The notes under the pieces were generated by a model. It did not search any database, was not told the DNA's origin, and saw nothing but the letters and a program-made list of their open reading frames with translations. 64,000 nucleotides of DNA, taken from positions 124,001-188,000 of the forward strand of contig WHVD01000119.1 in the NCBI GenBank assembly GCA_015178975.1, in the 5' to 3' direction. A program made the position numbers and the translations under genes. The stretch comes from Hysterangium stoloniferum. Lineage: Eukaryota > Basidiomycota > Agaricomycetes > Hysterangiales > Hysterangiaceae. This document shows, in pieces, positions 45,406 to 56,700 of the stretch; within the stretch, counting starts at the first letter, position 1; each line of letters opens with the position of its first letter.

Positions 45406-45927
45406 GGTAGTTTCCACTAGGATCTGTGACACCAGTGTGTCCCGGTAGTCAAGGACTATATAGTGGCGTAAAGGCGTAACGCTGTCGGGCGATTGGCTTA
45501 TATTCAATAGGAACTAACGGTATCCTTTGGGCAAGAATCACGAGAAAAACCACACGCCTCGCTTGAGGAATTTATCAAAGTATAAGAGTCACAAGTATAT
45601 ATTACTGTGATATTGATGTGTTTAATAGGCGAGCACTATGTTTTGACAACAATAGAAAAGTGTAAGCCTCCAATCTTCTCCCTTCCTTCCCCTGACGATA
45701 GCTAGTCTTCTTTATCCCGCTCCATATTCTGCCCAACGTTCCGCCCGAATGAATCAACGGACAAGTAACAGCAGTACTCATGTATAAGATGCATAGCCGT
45801 CCTTATCCATAATATAACTTTTATATTTTCAAATTGATTACATCAGATACTGCTATGTGATCCTACACTTGGTTCAAAGGTATGGACTGAGGCCACTGAT
45901 ATCCAAAACACATTTCCATCGTTAGCG

Positions 45928-47140
45928 TCAATCAGAAAACAACACCCCCTGCAGAGATTCCCATGGGCCCAAACCGAGCTGAATGGGAAGGTTGGACCGT
46001 ATCCTCTGCAAATTGTGCTCCCTCTGTCTGTCGACAGCCATCGAACAGCTCTGGCAGAGGCCATATTTAGAAGGGAAGTCTTCGGTGTACGTGAATATCG
46101 CCTGTGGCAGCTTTGCCGAATCATCTGATATCCGATCCACGAGGATGTCTCCTATGACTGGAGGATGGCTGCATCTATCCAGGTGATACAGTCGTCTCAC
46201 TTTGTCGTCGCAGCTCTCGGGGCATCCTTCGTGGCCGCTTCTCTGCGCAGATGTGCAGGCTTCAATTGTGGTCAGAAAGGCGTAGGCAATGTCCCGCCGC
46301 TCCTTAGCATAGTACTTCTTCAAATTCCCATAGTTTTTCATAAGCTGTCTGTGAAATAGGATCCATGTAATGATAGAGGCCAGATCGTCGGGTGGAGCTG
46401 CGTCTTGTTGGGCCATTTGCGCGAGAATGTGGTAGGCGGCGGGGAGCAGAAGATGTTGCCTAGTCTGTTTTGCGAGAAACACGACGCGTGCAGGGTGGAC
46501 GGCGAGATAGGGGCCTGGAAGACCGCCGCCGATCGTTTCGCACTCGGAGATGAACGTTTTCCAACCTTCGAGGCTTGATGGCCAACGAGACTGTATGCAC
46601 GCCATGCAGGGTGGACGGCGAGATAGGGGCCTGGAAGACCGCCGCCGCTCGTTTCGCACTCGGAGATGAACGTTTTCCAGCTTTCAAAGCTTGATGGCCA
46701 ACGTAGACTGTACGCACGCCAGCGCCTGGTGAAGGAACGCTTCAGACTGGTACATAACCGACATCCAGGCGATGGAGGCGGCACGGCGAAAGTCGTCGAG
46801 AGTGTCTATCACACGGGGGCTGCAGACAGACCGAGCTGATCGATTAGTAAGTGGCATGAGGATGAAGACGGCTCCGACGTACGTTTATTGAATATCATGG
46901 AGGGCTGAAAGCCAGTGCTCCAAATCGAGATCTTTCTCGGGCAGCGTTGTCACGGGGCACCCGTCAAGCCACTTGTATGCGTACTTGGTAACGTAGACGT
47001 CGGAGATTTCCTTCCACCGGACGCTGTGCAACTCCAGCTGGGACCAGTTTTACACGAAAGAGGGTGTTTTTTTCGCCCGACGGGATGATGTCGCCGTCGT
47101 CGATCCAAACAGTCTTCGAATTCAAGGTTTGGGACTGCAT
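45928..47140 (-). pseudogene. BTB/POZ-domain gene, array unit 3 (degraded)
   Basis: The start at 47140 (MQSQTLNSKTVWIDDGDI) is conserved. An indel after IIPSGEK and further frame changes ruin the BTB part, and the segment HP..LAVHPA is duplicated. The sequence TGCAGGGTGGACGGCGAGAT occurs at 46489 and again at 46605. The 116-bp period is not a multiple of three, which shifts the frame. The C-terminal half (to 45928) is open and similar to units 1 and 2. No intact product is possible. Confidence 0.88.
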
Positions 47141-47670
47141 GGTAGTTTCCACTAGGATCTCGTGATATCAGTGTGTCCCGGTGATCACGGGCTATCTAGT
47201 GGCATAAAGGCGTAACGTCACCAGGTGGCTTACATTGAATAGGAACTACTTAGCGGTATCTTTTGGGCAGGAATTACGAGAAAAACCACACGGCTCGCTT
47301 GAAAATTTTTTCAAAGTATAAGAGTCACAAGTATATATTACTGTGATATTGATGTGTTTAATAGGCGAGCACTATGTTTTGACTTGAACAATAGAAAAGT
47401 GTAAGCCTCCAATCTTCTCCCTTCCTTCCCCTGACGATAGCTAGTCTTCTTTATCCCGCTCCATATTCTGCCCAACGTTCGGCCCCGAATGAATCAACGG
47501 ACAAGTAACAGCAGTACTCATGTATAAGATACATAGCCGTCCTTATCCCTAATATAACTTTTGTATTTTCAAATTGATTACATCAGATACCGCTATGTGA
47601 TCCTACACTTGGTTCAAACGTATCGACTGAGGCCACTGATATCCAAAACACATTCATTCCATCGTTAGCG

Positions 47671-48772
47671 TCAAGCGGAAAACCGAACCCCCGGCACAGA
47701 TTCCCATTGGCCCAAACCGAGCGCAATGGGAAGGTGGAACCATATCCGATAAAAACTGAGTTTTCTATCTCTGTTGACGGCATTCGTACAGCTCTGGCAG
47801 AGGCCATATTTAGCAGGGAATTCCTCGGTGTACGTGAATATCGCCGATGGCGGCTTTTCCGAATCGTCCGAAATCCGTCGTAAGAGCATGTCTTTTATGG
47901 TCGGATGTTCACGGTCTTCCAGGCCATATTGTCGCTTCACCTTGTTGCTGCAACTATCGGGGTACTCTTCGTGGCCGCTCCTCTGGGTAGACGCGCATGC
48001 TTCGATCGTGTCCACAAAGGCCTGGGTAATTTCCCGCCGCTCGGTAGCATAGTACAATAGCAAATTGTCATATCGGCCCATGAGCCCTCCGAAAAACGAG
48101 ATCCATTCGGGAATAAACGTCATGTCGTACGGCGGCGCCGCGTTCTTCGGGGTCATTTGGACGAGAAGATGGTAGGCGGCCGGGAGCAGAAGAAATTGCC
48201 TAGTCTGACGTGCGATATAGATGACACGTGCGGGATGCACCGCGAGATAGACAGCTGCGAGAACGCCGCCGCCTGGCGTTTCGCACTCGGAGACGAAGAT
48301 TTTCCAGCTTTGGAGCTCTGACGGCCAACGGAGCTGTATGGACGCCACCGCCTCGTGAAAAAACGCGTGAGACTCGTACTTGAACGATATATACGCGATG
48401 GAGGCAGCACGGCGAAAGTCGTCGAGGGTATCTATCGCACTGGGGCTGCAGGGAGATCGAGCAGAGCGATTAGTCAGTGGCACGACGGTGAAGACGGCTC
48501 TGGGCGTACATTACTTGGATACCATGAAGGGCTGCAAGCCAACGCTCCAAATCAACAGCTGTACAAGACGTCGTTACTATGGGGCACCCGTCGGGCATCC
48601 TGTATTTGGACGCCATAACACGGAGATGAGAGGTTTCGTTCCACCAGACGCTGTGCAACTCCAGCTGGGCTTGTCGAACACGGAAAAGTGTATTTTCGCC
48701 CCACAGGACGATGTCGCCGTCCTCGATCCAAACAGTCTGAGATGGCGTCGAAGTGAAAATTTGGGACTCCAT
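47671..48772 (-). pseudogene. BTB/POZ-domain protein, array unit 4 (same +1 frameshift as unit 1)
   Basis: The start is ATG 48772 (MESQIFTSTPSQTVWIEDGD), the most diverged N-terminus of the four. The BTB part ends at LERWLAALHGIQVMYA. An extra base at about 48503, identical in position and context to unit 1, moves the frame. The remaining 270 codons stay open to the stop at 47671 with all family blocks (IDTLDDFRRAASIAYISFKY, HPARVIYIARQTRQFLLLPA, GLCQSCTNAVNR). Unit 4 differs from unit 1 at many other positions, so the shared base is not due to a very recent duplication. Confidence 0.75.
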
Positions 48773-49015
48773 GGTGGTTGCTACTAGGATCTCACATCAC
48801 TGTGTCCCAGTAAGGAAGGATTATATAGTGGCGTAAAGGCGTAAACTCGCCGGGCAATTGGCTTACATTCAATAGGAACTAGCGGTGGCGAAAATTCCGA
48901 GAAAAACCACAAGCCTCGCTTGAGGAATTGATAAAAGTATAAGAGTCATAATTATATATTACTGTACGATCAATGTGTCTAATAGGCGGGCACTATGTTT
49001 TGACTCGAACGATGA

Positions 49016-49815
49016 ATCCGGGAGTTAGGTTGGATGGGTAATTCAGTGTGACCTGTGACAGACGTTTGCGAGCAGGCTACAGATAAGATGCCCTAGATCC
49101 GGAAGCCCTGAGAATTGTTTGGGGGGGACGCTAAATGAAGGACGCTGGCAGTGAGCTTGGCTCCGGATTTGTTTGCCGAACCAGGGCTGAGCCACCACGT
49201 CGTCGTTTGCTGCTTCTTGTCATATTCAACGTGTCAAGTCGCATACCGCAGTCCCGATGATGCGCATGCTTTATTTTAATTGTGTCTCTCAGATCCAACT
49301 CTGATCTGTCACTGTTCTATTCTCCTCCTCGTACCCTTTTTCTCCTTCTTTTTTAGCGAGATACATACTTTTCAAAAGCAATATCATAATTAGCACAATT
49401 GGGTTGACTGGCGAGCGGCTCATCATGTGCCTATTTCAAACGTCGTCTGGGGAAAGGGGATGACTAAGGGAACGTGTGAAAAACCTACTTAGCCCGTTGT
49501 TCTCAGCCAGCGGCAGCCGCCTCAGTCCTCCCTTCCTTCAACCACAACAACCTCATTGTAAGTCTTCTTGTTCGTGTCGTTCTGCTCCCAACCCCCCTTA
49601 TGTTTCATCGCTTACATCGTGCCATACACGAGGTGGCGAGGTCTGGGACCTACCTGGGTCCATGCCACGTTTTTTCCCAGCTCCTTTTCCTATAAAGGCC
49701 TGCCATGTCATCACCCCCCCCACTCACCTGCCCATTTTGTCCCTTTTTTTCCAGATCTTAACCCGTTTACAAGCTGCCCACCACGGCCGACCCAGCTTCC
49801 AACAACAGTACGAGG
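49016..49815. other. Upstream region of casein kinase I
   Basis: About 800 bp with pyrimidine-rich stretches near 49310-49360 and 49680-49750, typical of promoters of highly expressed fungal genes. A 5' UTR intron is possible but was not resolved. No separate gene is supported. Confidence 0.4.
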
Positions 49816-51045
49816 ATGGACCTCCGCGTCGGGGGCAAGTACCGGCTGGGGAAGAAAATCGGCTCCGGATCGTTCGGTGCGTGCCCGTGCGCGACGATCG
49901 GCTGTGAAGACTCATCATTTTTTACTGTGCAGGTGACATCTACCTCGGGATCAACATCATATCGGGTGAGGAAGTGGCCATCAAGCTCGAGTCGGTCAAG
50001 GCGAAGCACCCCCAGCTCGAGTACGAGAGCAAGGTGTACAAGACGCTTGCGGGTGGCGTCGGCGTCCCGTTTGTGAGGTGGTTTGGCACCGAGTGCGACT
50101 ACAATGCGATGGTGCTCGATCTCCTCGGCCCGAGCTTGGAGGACCTGTTCAACTTCTGCAACCGCAAGTTTTCGCTCAAAACGGTGCTCCTGCTCGCCGA
50201 TCAACTGGTACGTGCTTGCTGCGGCGCCCCCGTCGTGCGAAGCCATCATCTGACGCCCCCGCATAGCTCTCTCGCATCGAATACATCCACTCGCGCAACT
50301 TCATCCACCGGGACATCAAACCGGACAATTTTCTCATGGGCATTGGCAAGCGCGGGAACCAGGTGAACGTGATCGACTTTGGCCTCGCGAAGAAATACCG
50401 GGACCCCAAGACGCATCTCCACATCCCGTACAGGGAGAACAAGAATTTGACGGGAACGGCGCGGTACACGTCCATCAACACGCATCTCGGTGTGGAGCAG
50501 GCACGCCGGGACGATCTGGAGAGTCTGGCGTACGTCCTCATGTACTTCCTGCGCGGCTCCCTCCCGTGGCAGGGCCTGAAGGCGGCGACGAAGAAGCAGA
50601 AGTACGACCGCATCATGGAGAAGAAGATGACGACGCCGACGGACATGCTGTGCCGCACGTTCCCGAACGAGTTTGGGATCTTCCTCAACTACTGCCGCGC
50701 GCTCCGCTTCGACGACAAGCCGGACTATTCGTACCTGCGCAAGCTGTTCCGGGACCTCTTCGTCCGGGAGGGGTACCAGTACGACTACGTCTTTGACTGG
50801 AGCGTCCAGCGCTCCGGCCAGGAGGACGGGGTGAGCGTGAGCAAGTCGAGGCGCAAGGTTATCAACGAGGATGATGATCCCAAGCCCGATAGGATGTAGG
50901 TCGTACAGCGTGCTTTTCTTTGCTTTTCTTATCCCCCGTTTGCTCATGCGACGCCTTTTTTTTCTTTTCTAGGCTCCGCTCCGCCACTAGACAGCAGGCT
51001 CAAACTGGTGGGCGCGGTGCGAGGGGAGCTGGCGAGCCCTATTAG
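49816..51045 (+). CDS. Casein kinase I (CK1 delta/epsilon, Hhp/Yck type)
   Basis: The kinase begins at ATG 49816 ([20 protein letters not shown]). Introns lie at 49877-49932, about 50209-50266, and 50896-50972. The catalytic core is complete: GSGSFGDIYLG loop, VAIKLE lysine, [14 protein letters not shown] (HRD), [13 protein letters not shown] (CK1-type DFG), and [20 protein letters not shown] with the CK1-specific SIN motif. After YDYVFDWSV, the family end of the domain, a short basic tail follows ([19 protein letters not shown]). A fourth exon adds [20 protein letters not shown] and ends at 51045. If the last intron is retained, translation stops at 50899. CK1 acts in DNA repair, morphogenesis and vesicle traffic. 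Confidence 0.93.
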
Positions 51046-53728
51046 ATGTATTTAAACGGTTGTTCGGCTCCTCCGTCCGTCCTTGGCCCGCCGTGTTGTA
51101 GCGGTATTTCTATTCGTCAGCGCACGCCGCGGAGGGTGTTGTTAATGTTGCTGTGTTGCTGGTTGTTCTGGGATGCTTTTCTGGTAAGGGTGTCGCGAAC
51201 TCGTCATTTCTTGCCACGTCGGTCGGTCTGGCGTCGTGTTTTAATGCGAGGTCGTCATGTCCCGTTTTTTTTCGTACGCGGAGGTCGTGTGAGAGCTGGC
51301 CGAGTTATTTTGGGGTGGGGCGGGATGATATCAGGCTCGGACAACACACATGGGAAAGGCGGCTCGCGCGGTTTCAGGTGGTGGTCGATTGCCAGTCGGT
51401 TCTCGAGACCGCTTCCGGGTATGCGTGTGTGTGTGTGTGTCCCGTTTATCAGTATCAAGTGCCCGGCTGTGACAACTATTATTTACAAACGATTCTACGA
51501 TGACTACTACGGACGCTTCCATTTTCTTTCAGGTCTTTCCGACTCCGCCCATCGGAGATTAGGAGACTGCCTCGTCCCCTCCCCCACGTGCGCGCGCCAT
51601 GGTTTATTGTGTGTCTCTTTGGGCTGCAGCTTTTTTTTTCTCTTTTCTTTCTGTGTACATTGATGACTTGATTGTTCCCCCCCATCCATCTCTAATCACT
51701 CCATTCCATTCCTATCATCTTTTTCTTTGTACTTGCTCCGTTCTTACTCGTTTGTTTGTCCTCCCGCCCCATGCCCATCCAGGCTGTGGGGTAGGAGAGG
51801 GCGTCCGGCCATCTTGTTGTCGTTTGTGGTGTGTGTAGTCGGGTTCCAGTCGGGCTTTGTCGCTGCGCCTTTGGAAGGGCGCATGCCAGGTCGGCTGGGA
51901 CATAGTGGTTGGGTCTGGGGCGACAAGATTGAGGGAAGTGGGTTGTGCTCGGTATTTGTTGCCTCGTGATTACTCATTGCTCGTGTGTGCTCGAATTTTC
52001 TTTTCTATAATATAAAGTGAATGCGTTATGGTCTTTGGGTTTGAGAAGATCGTGTTCAAGGTGTTCCCGACACGGCATTTTTGGAATATGTGGAAAATAT
52101 AATCGAGTGTTCCCGAGGATGTTCAGATACGCGGGGGTATTTTATATACTCGGAAGGATCATTCTCATATAAAGTTGTTAGCCGCCGGGCATTCTCCGCG
52201 ATAGAAATATGGACCCCCTTTGTCTGGTCCCCTAGTGGTTTTCATATTAGTCCTAGGGATATTTCTGGCGTATTTTAATGGAGATTTGAAAGTGATCCAC
52301 TGAAACAGAAGCGCTTTGTATTGCGATGCTTTTTCAACGTGTACTAAACCCATACATTCATTCCCTGCGGCAGGTACATGCACAATTTTTGAAGCGAGAA
52401 ATGACAAATACAAATAAACCAATGCAAGGCATGGACGCATGCCATGCTGCGATAAGGTTCTGTTTTTTTTATTGTGTGTTTTGTTCAATTGTTTTGTGCC
52501 CTTCTTAACCAGAACAAGCTGGTTTGGATGAATTCAGGAAAGACCACCAGCGCCAGCGCCAGCCTCACGTCAGTTCCAGTCCAGGATTGGTAGGGCCAGT
52601 GTGTGGTCCTCATGGGCAGTACTGATACAGGGCGACGACGGTAACTGACACGAAGATTCAGAACTCGGGCGCCTACGGAGCAGACAGGTCTGCCATTCCA
52701 AATTATTTCGACACGTCAAAAAATTGTCATGAGTGTACAGGCTGTCCCACTTTTATTTTTTTTTCTTTTAAAAAATACGAAACAGGGCTGCAATTATGAA
52801 GACTGATTGCTAACCGACCAGCCGAACGACCAATCTCGCCAAAGCTAGAATGCCGGCTCCCCGGTAGCACATTATACAGGGTCCAAAATTAGCGCCCGCC
52901 AGAAGACAGCTGTTTATCGACTGGCTGGCATCGCGTCGACGATCGGGTTCACATTTTTCACAGGTATTGGATATCCTTGCGGAGGTATTGTACTGCCACT
53001 AAATCCACACCGCTGTGACTTATTTACCGACATTTTAGCGGGCTCTCCGCGGCTTTCCATAGGACAATCGTACGATGGAGGCAGCGCTGGTAATATCCGC
53101 ACTGTCCTGCATTGTGCGGAGACTATGAGGTGGATTACCTCAAGCACGACGACACGACACAGTCGATTGTAGCGTACGCCATGTCGCTCACCATGCGATT
53201 GCAGCTAGCTTTGTAGGTCAAGCTCGCTCGCTCAAGGCCGCGTCGTCGCTGGGCAGCCTTCAAGCTGTACTGGCTCGGCTGTAGAGCGTGGGCACCATGT
53301 GTTCCGTTCCCCCACGTGTGCTAAGGACACCAACTGCTCCAGCTTGGCGCAAAGGTCGGCCGGCGTTCCTTTCCCGCACAGGATGATGCGCCATATAGTG
53401 GTATAAAGGGGGGCAGTCACGATAGTTACCGGACCATTATATGTCAATGATACATTGTTACTTATTTCCAAAACGAATTAAACAAACTGGTCATTGACGC
53501 TTCTGCTTGTGTCATGTGTGACTGGTGACAGACATACTGGAGTTTTAATTTTTCGTGGGAAACCTAATGCTTGATGCTGACCGTGGGAAACTTACCGCTC
53601 GCTGCGCCGCAGGTGCTGACTAATGCTGAAAATAATGCTCGCTCCGCTGGCGTGGGAAAACAACCCTCGCAGCAGCAACGACGCCCACGGACCCACCAAG
53701 GCGAATTAACTTAATGAATCAATCAATC
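51046..53728. other. 2.7-kb gap downstream of CK1, no gene supported
   Basis: The left part is GC-rich and open in several frames because of composition, and probably includes the CK1 3' UTR. A short TG microsatellite lies at about 51423-51440. A GCGCCA-type short repeat lies near 52550. Frames at 52165-52488, 52914-53147 and 53232-53471 (all minus) show no domain. Confidence 0.35.
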
Positions 53729-56700
53729 ATGAGTGAGCAGGAGCCTCAAAGCTTTCAAGTAAACGAGGTGAGCCATTCAGCTCGCATTAATGACCCGTAT
53801 AAAATTGTGTTTTGGATTTTAGACTAAAGTCTCCGGTGAAAATGGGGAAATCTACCTGTTCCAGTGGTTGTGTGCGACGGAGAAAGCGATAGAGACGACC
53901 CGTACAGTAAGCTTCATCCGTCAGCTAAGAGAGTGACCTTCAATGAGTCCTACCTCTGAAGGATGCCCTCAAGCCGGCCCAGCCAAGGCTGGAAACAACT
54001 CTCCTCAGCATTGCCAGGGGATTGGATCCTTTCCCCCTTCCTGGCCGGCCTACTCGAGCTCTGGTTGGAAGGTGTTTCGTGGCATTATACAGAAAAGGAG
54101 AGACACGGACCCTATTTGACACCCTGCAGGCGTTGATCAAGGTGGCGAGTGAGCCCAAGCCTGGTGACCGAGATACACGCGTGTAAGTATAGGGATAAGT
54201 GTCAACAATAGGCATGCTCATCGTCACAGGGCTGCACTTTCTTGTATTGGAGATCTCATGGCAGTCTATGGGGCACAGGTAACCATTATTTATGCTGCAC
54301 GAATTCAATTTTAAAAGCGGTATGGTGCAGGTCATGTCGTTCATGGCAGAAATTGCCTTGATCACTCTCAAAATCCTAAAGACAAGCTCCAATGTAGGGC
54401 ATTGTCTACACTTTATGCTGTCTTCGCTTTACAGACTGCTTTGTAGTCCGTTATTCTGCGCTTTCATGCTGTAACGGCTCTGCAGAAATCCCTGTCTACT
54501 GCAGGTCGCTCATTGACAGATTCATTGGCGCGAGATATTATCAAACAAATGAGATACGCCCTCTCTGATAAGGCACTGCCCATTCAGAGAGCCGCAACTG
54601 AGGCTAGTCTCTGCCATCATTGAAAATCTTCGTCTAATGTCCGCCCCAACAGGTCTTAACTGCCATGTACCCGGCAAATGACGGTAATAGGACGGTAGCA
54701 GACGTGGAGACCATCGTTACTCTCTGTGTAAAGAGCTTAGAAGGCGCCGACCAATTGACACGTCAGTCGTTAGCCCGCTTGGCCGGCCATATGCTGGCTT
54801 CGACCCAGGCTCAAAAAGCCGCGCCACCGCCCGACACATCCAAGAAGGGCAGCAACAAGAAAGATCAAGACGCAGACGACCAGGACGACTCGCCCATCCC
54901 GCCGCCGTCGACCGGCCCACCGCCAACTATTCTGCCGCCGGAGAATATGCTGCTCCAGCTCTCGTTCCAGTTCAACAAGGCCTCTTCCACGCGCAAAGTC
55001 CGCATCGGGATAATCGACTTCTACGCCACGCTGTTCGTGACGCTCGGGGCGGGCTTCGTGGAGGCCAACTACGCGCTCATCGTGCGGCACCTGATGCATG
55101 AGATCGTCCAGACGCCAAAGTCGACCGCCTCGCGCTACGAGCGGCTGCTCGTCCGCAAGCTGGTTGAATTTCTGTTGCGGGATCTGATTGGCGGTCGGAT
55201 GCTCAGCGAGCAGGGCCAGATCGGAGCCATTCAGGAGCTGTCCGTGTCGTATCTTAAGAAGTGGCCCGCATTATTGCCTGGGCAGACGGCGCCGAGTCCT
55301 TTGGCCCTAGTTGTTATTCTCAAAGAAATCGCTGGACTGCTTCAGCAGCTCGGAAATGCGCCGCCGCCTGTGCAGGTGTGAATATTTAAATAGTTTGTCG
55401 ATAGCATATATGAATGTTTCACTCACTCAGGATGCTCTTTCTGGTCCATTGGTGGGTCTGCTGGCTCACCCGAACCATTCCACGCGAATCAGCGCGGCGT
55501 GGGCCTTGCGATGTTTCTGTCGCTCCACGCCTCTTCGTCTACCCAAGATCGTTCTTAATGTGATGGAAATGCTTCAGCGGGACATCTCGTCGTTGTCGAC
55601 GCCTGCAGCTCCATCGGACATTGACCGGCGTGCGTTGGGCCACGCGTATGGCCTTTCTGCGCTCTTTACCGTAATTCCCGAGCGACCGCTCTACGTCTCT
55701 TACGATATTAGCGCTAAAGTACTGGATATGGCCATCCAGTTGCTCAAACGGGCAGGGGATCACGACATCAAGGTGGCCGGTGTAGAAATCGAAGTCGCCT
55801 GGACGTGTATTGCGTCCATCATGACCCTCGGCCCGAATTTTGTGCGGTCACATCTGCCGCAATTGCTCGTCTTGTGGCGCAACGCACTGCCAAAGCCGAC
55901 GAGTAAGGACACGGCAAGCAACATCGGCCGCAGTCTGCACGAGTGGATGTTCCTGCTGCACGTCCGGGAATGCGCATTAGGCGCGATTCTGTGTTTTTTG
56001 CGGCACAACTCGCCGACACTCATCACGCTGGACGTCTCGCGCCGCATATCGTCCCTCCTGAGCAATGCGCTCTTGTTCGCCAACGCCTTCCTTGCGCAAA
56101 AATCTGATGAGCAGCAGGACGGTGCGCCTCCGCTGACGTCGCGGGGGATTGATCTGGCAACGAGGGAGGCGTTGCTCCGCCGTCGCGTATACGAGTGCTT
56201 TTCGGCACTTGGGTTCTCCACCCTTACCGATTCGATGCAGACGACCCTCCTCCAGTCGGTCGTGTCCCAGTTTGCAAGTCCGGACGCGTATGCCGGGTCG
56301 TCTGTACAAGCAGCCATTGCGACTTCCGCTGGCAGCTTCACGTCTGTGTGGCAGGGTACAGATGGGTATAGCTACGGGGTCACCAGTATTGATTTAGGGA
56401 CGTGGTCCGTAAAACCTGGAAATGATTCGCAAATATATGCGGAGACGCGGAACAGGCTCAACCGTGATACCATCGAGATGTCTATCGAATCAATGGTAAT
56501 TTCCCCGATGATCATATGTACACTCGTTGACTCAACCTTCTCCTTCAGAGCACGAAGCCCGTTATTGGCTCATGTGAGCACGATCCCCTCATTGTGTGCC
56601 AATCTCGGGCCAGCGAAATCGCACACGTCTGGCCTGAACCGCCCCCGCCTATGACGTCGGTCACGGACTGCGCGGTCGAGCTGTTTGCAGCTCTGCTGCC

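Larger units (their letters stand above)
42434..49015 (-). repeat. Four-copy tandem array of a 1.6-kb unit carrying a BTB/POZ gene
   Basis: The anchor TACATCAGATAC recurs at 42613, 44231, 45839 and 47579, giving periods of 1618, 1608 and 1740 bp. The longer third period is explained mostly by a 116-bp duplication inside unit 3. Each unit includes a BTB gene on the minus strand, an upstream spacer with AGTATAAGAGTCA and GTGTTTAATAGGCG-type motifs, and a downstream spacer. The similarity covers non-coding parts, so the array arose by unequal crossing-over of whole units. Confidence 0.93.

Noticed and set aside
51046..51663. 205-codon plus-strand frame downstream of CK1
   Set aside because: Composition-driven frame in GC-rich 3' flanking sequence with a TG microsatellite; several overlapping frames on both strands are equally open.
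56000..56340. Long minus-strand frames opposite the HEATR5/Laa1 gene
   Set aside because: They are antisense shadows of well-conserved HEAT-repeat coding sequence.
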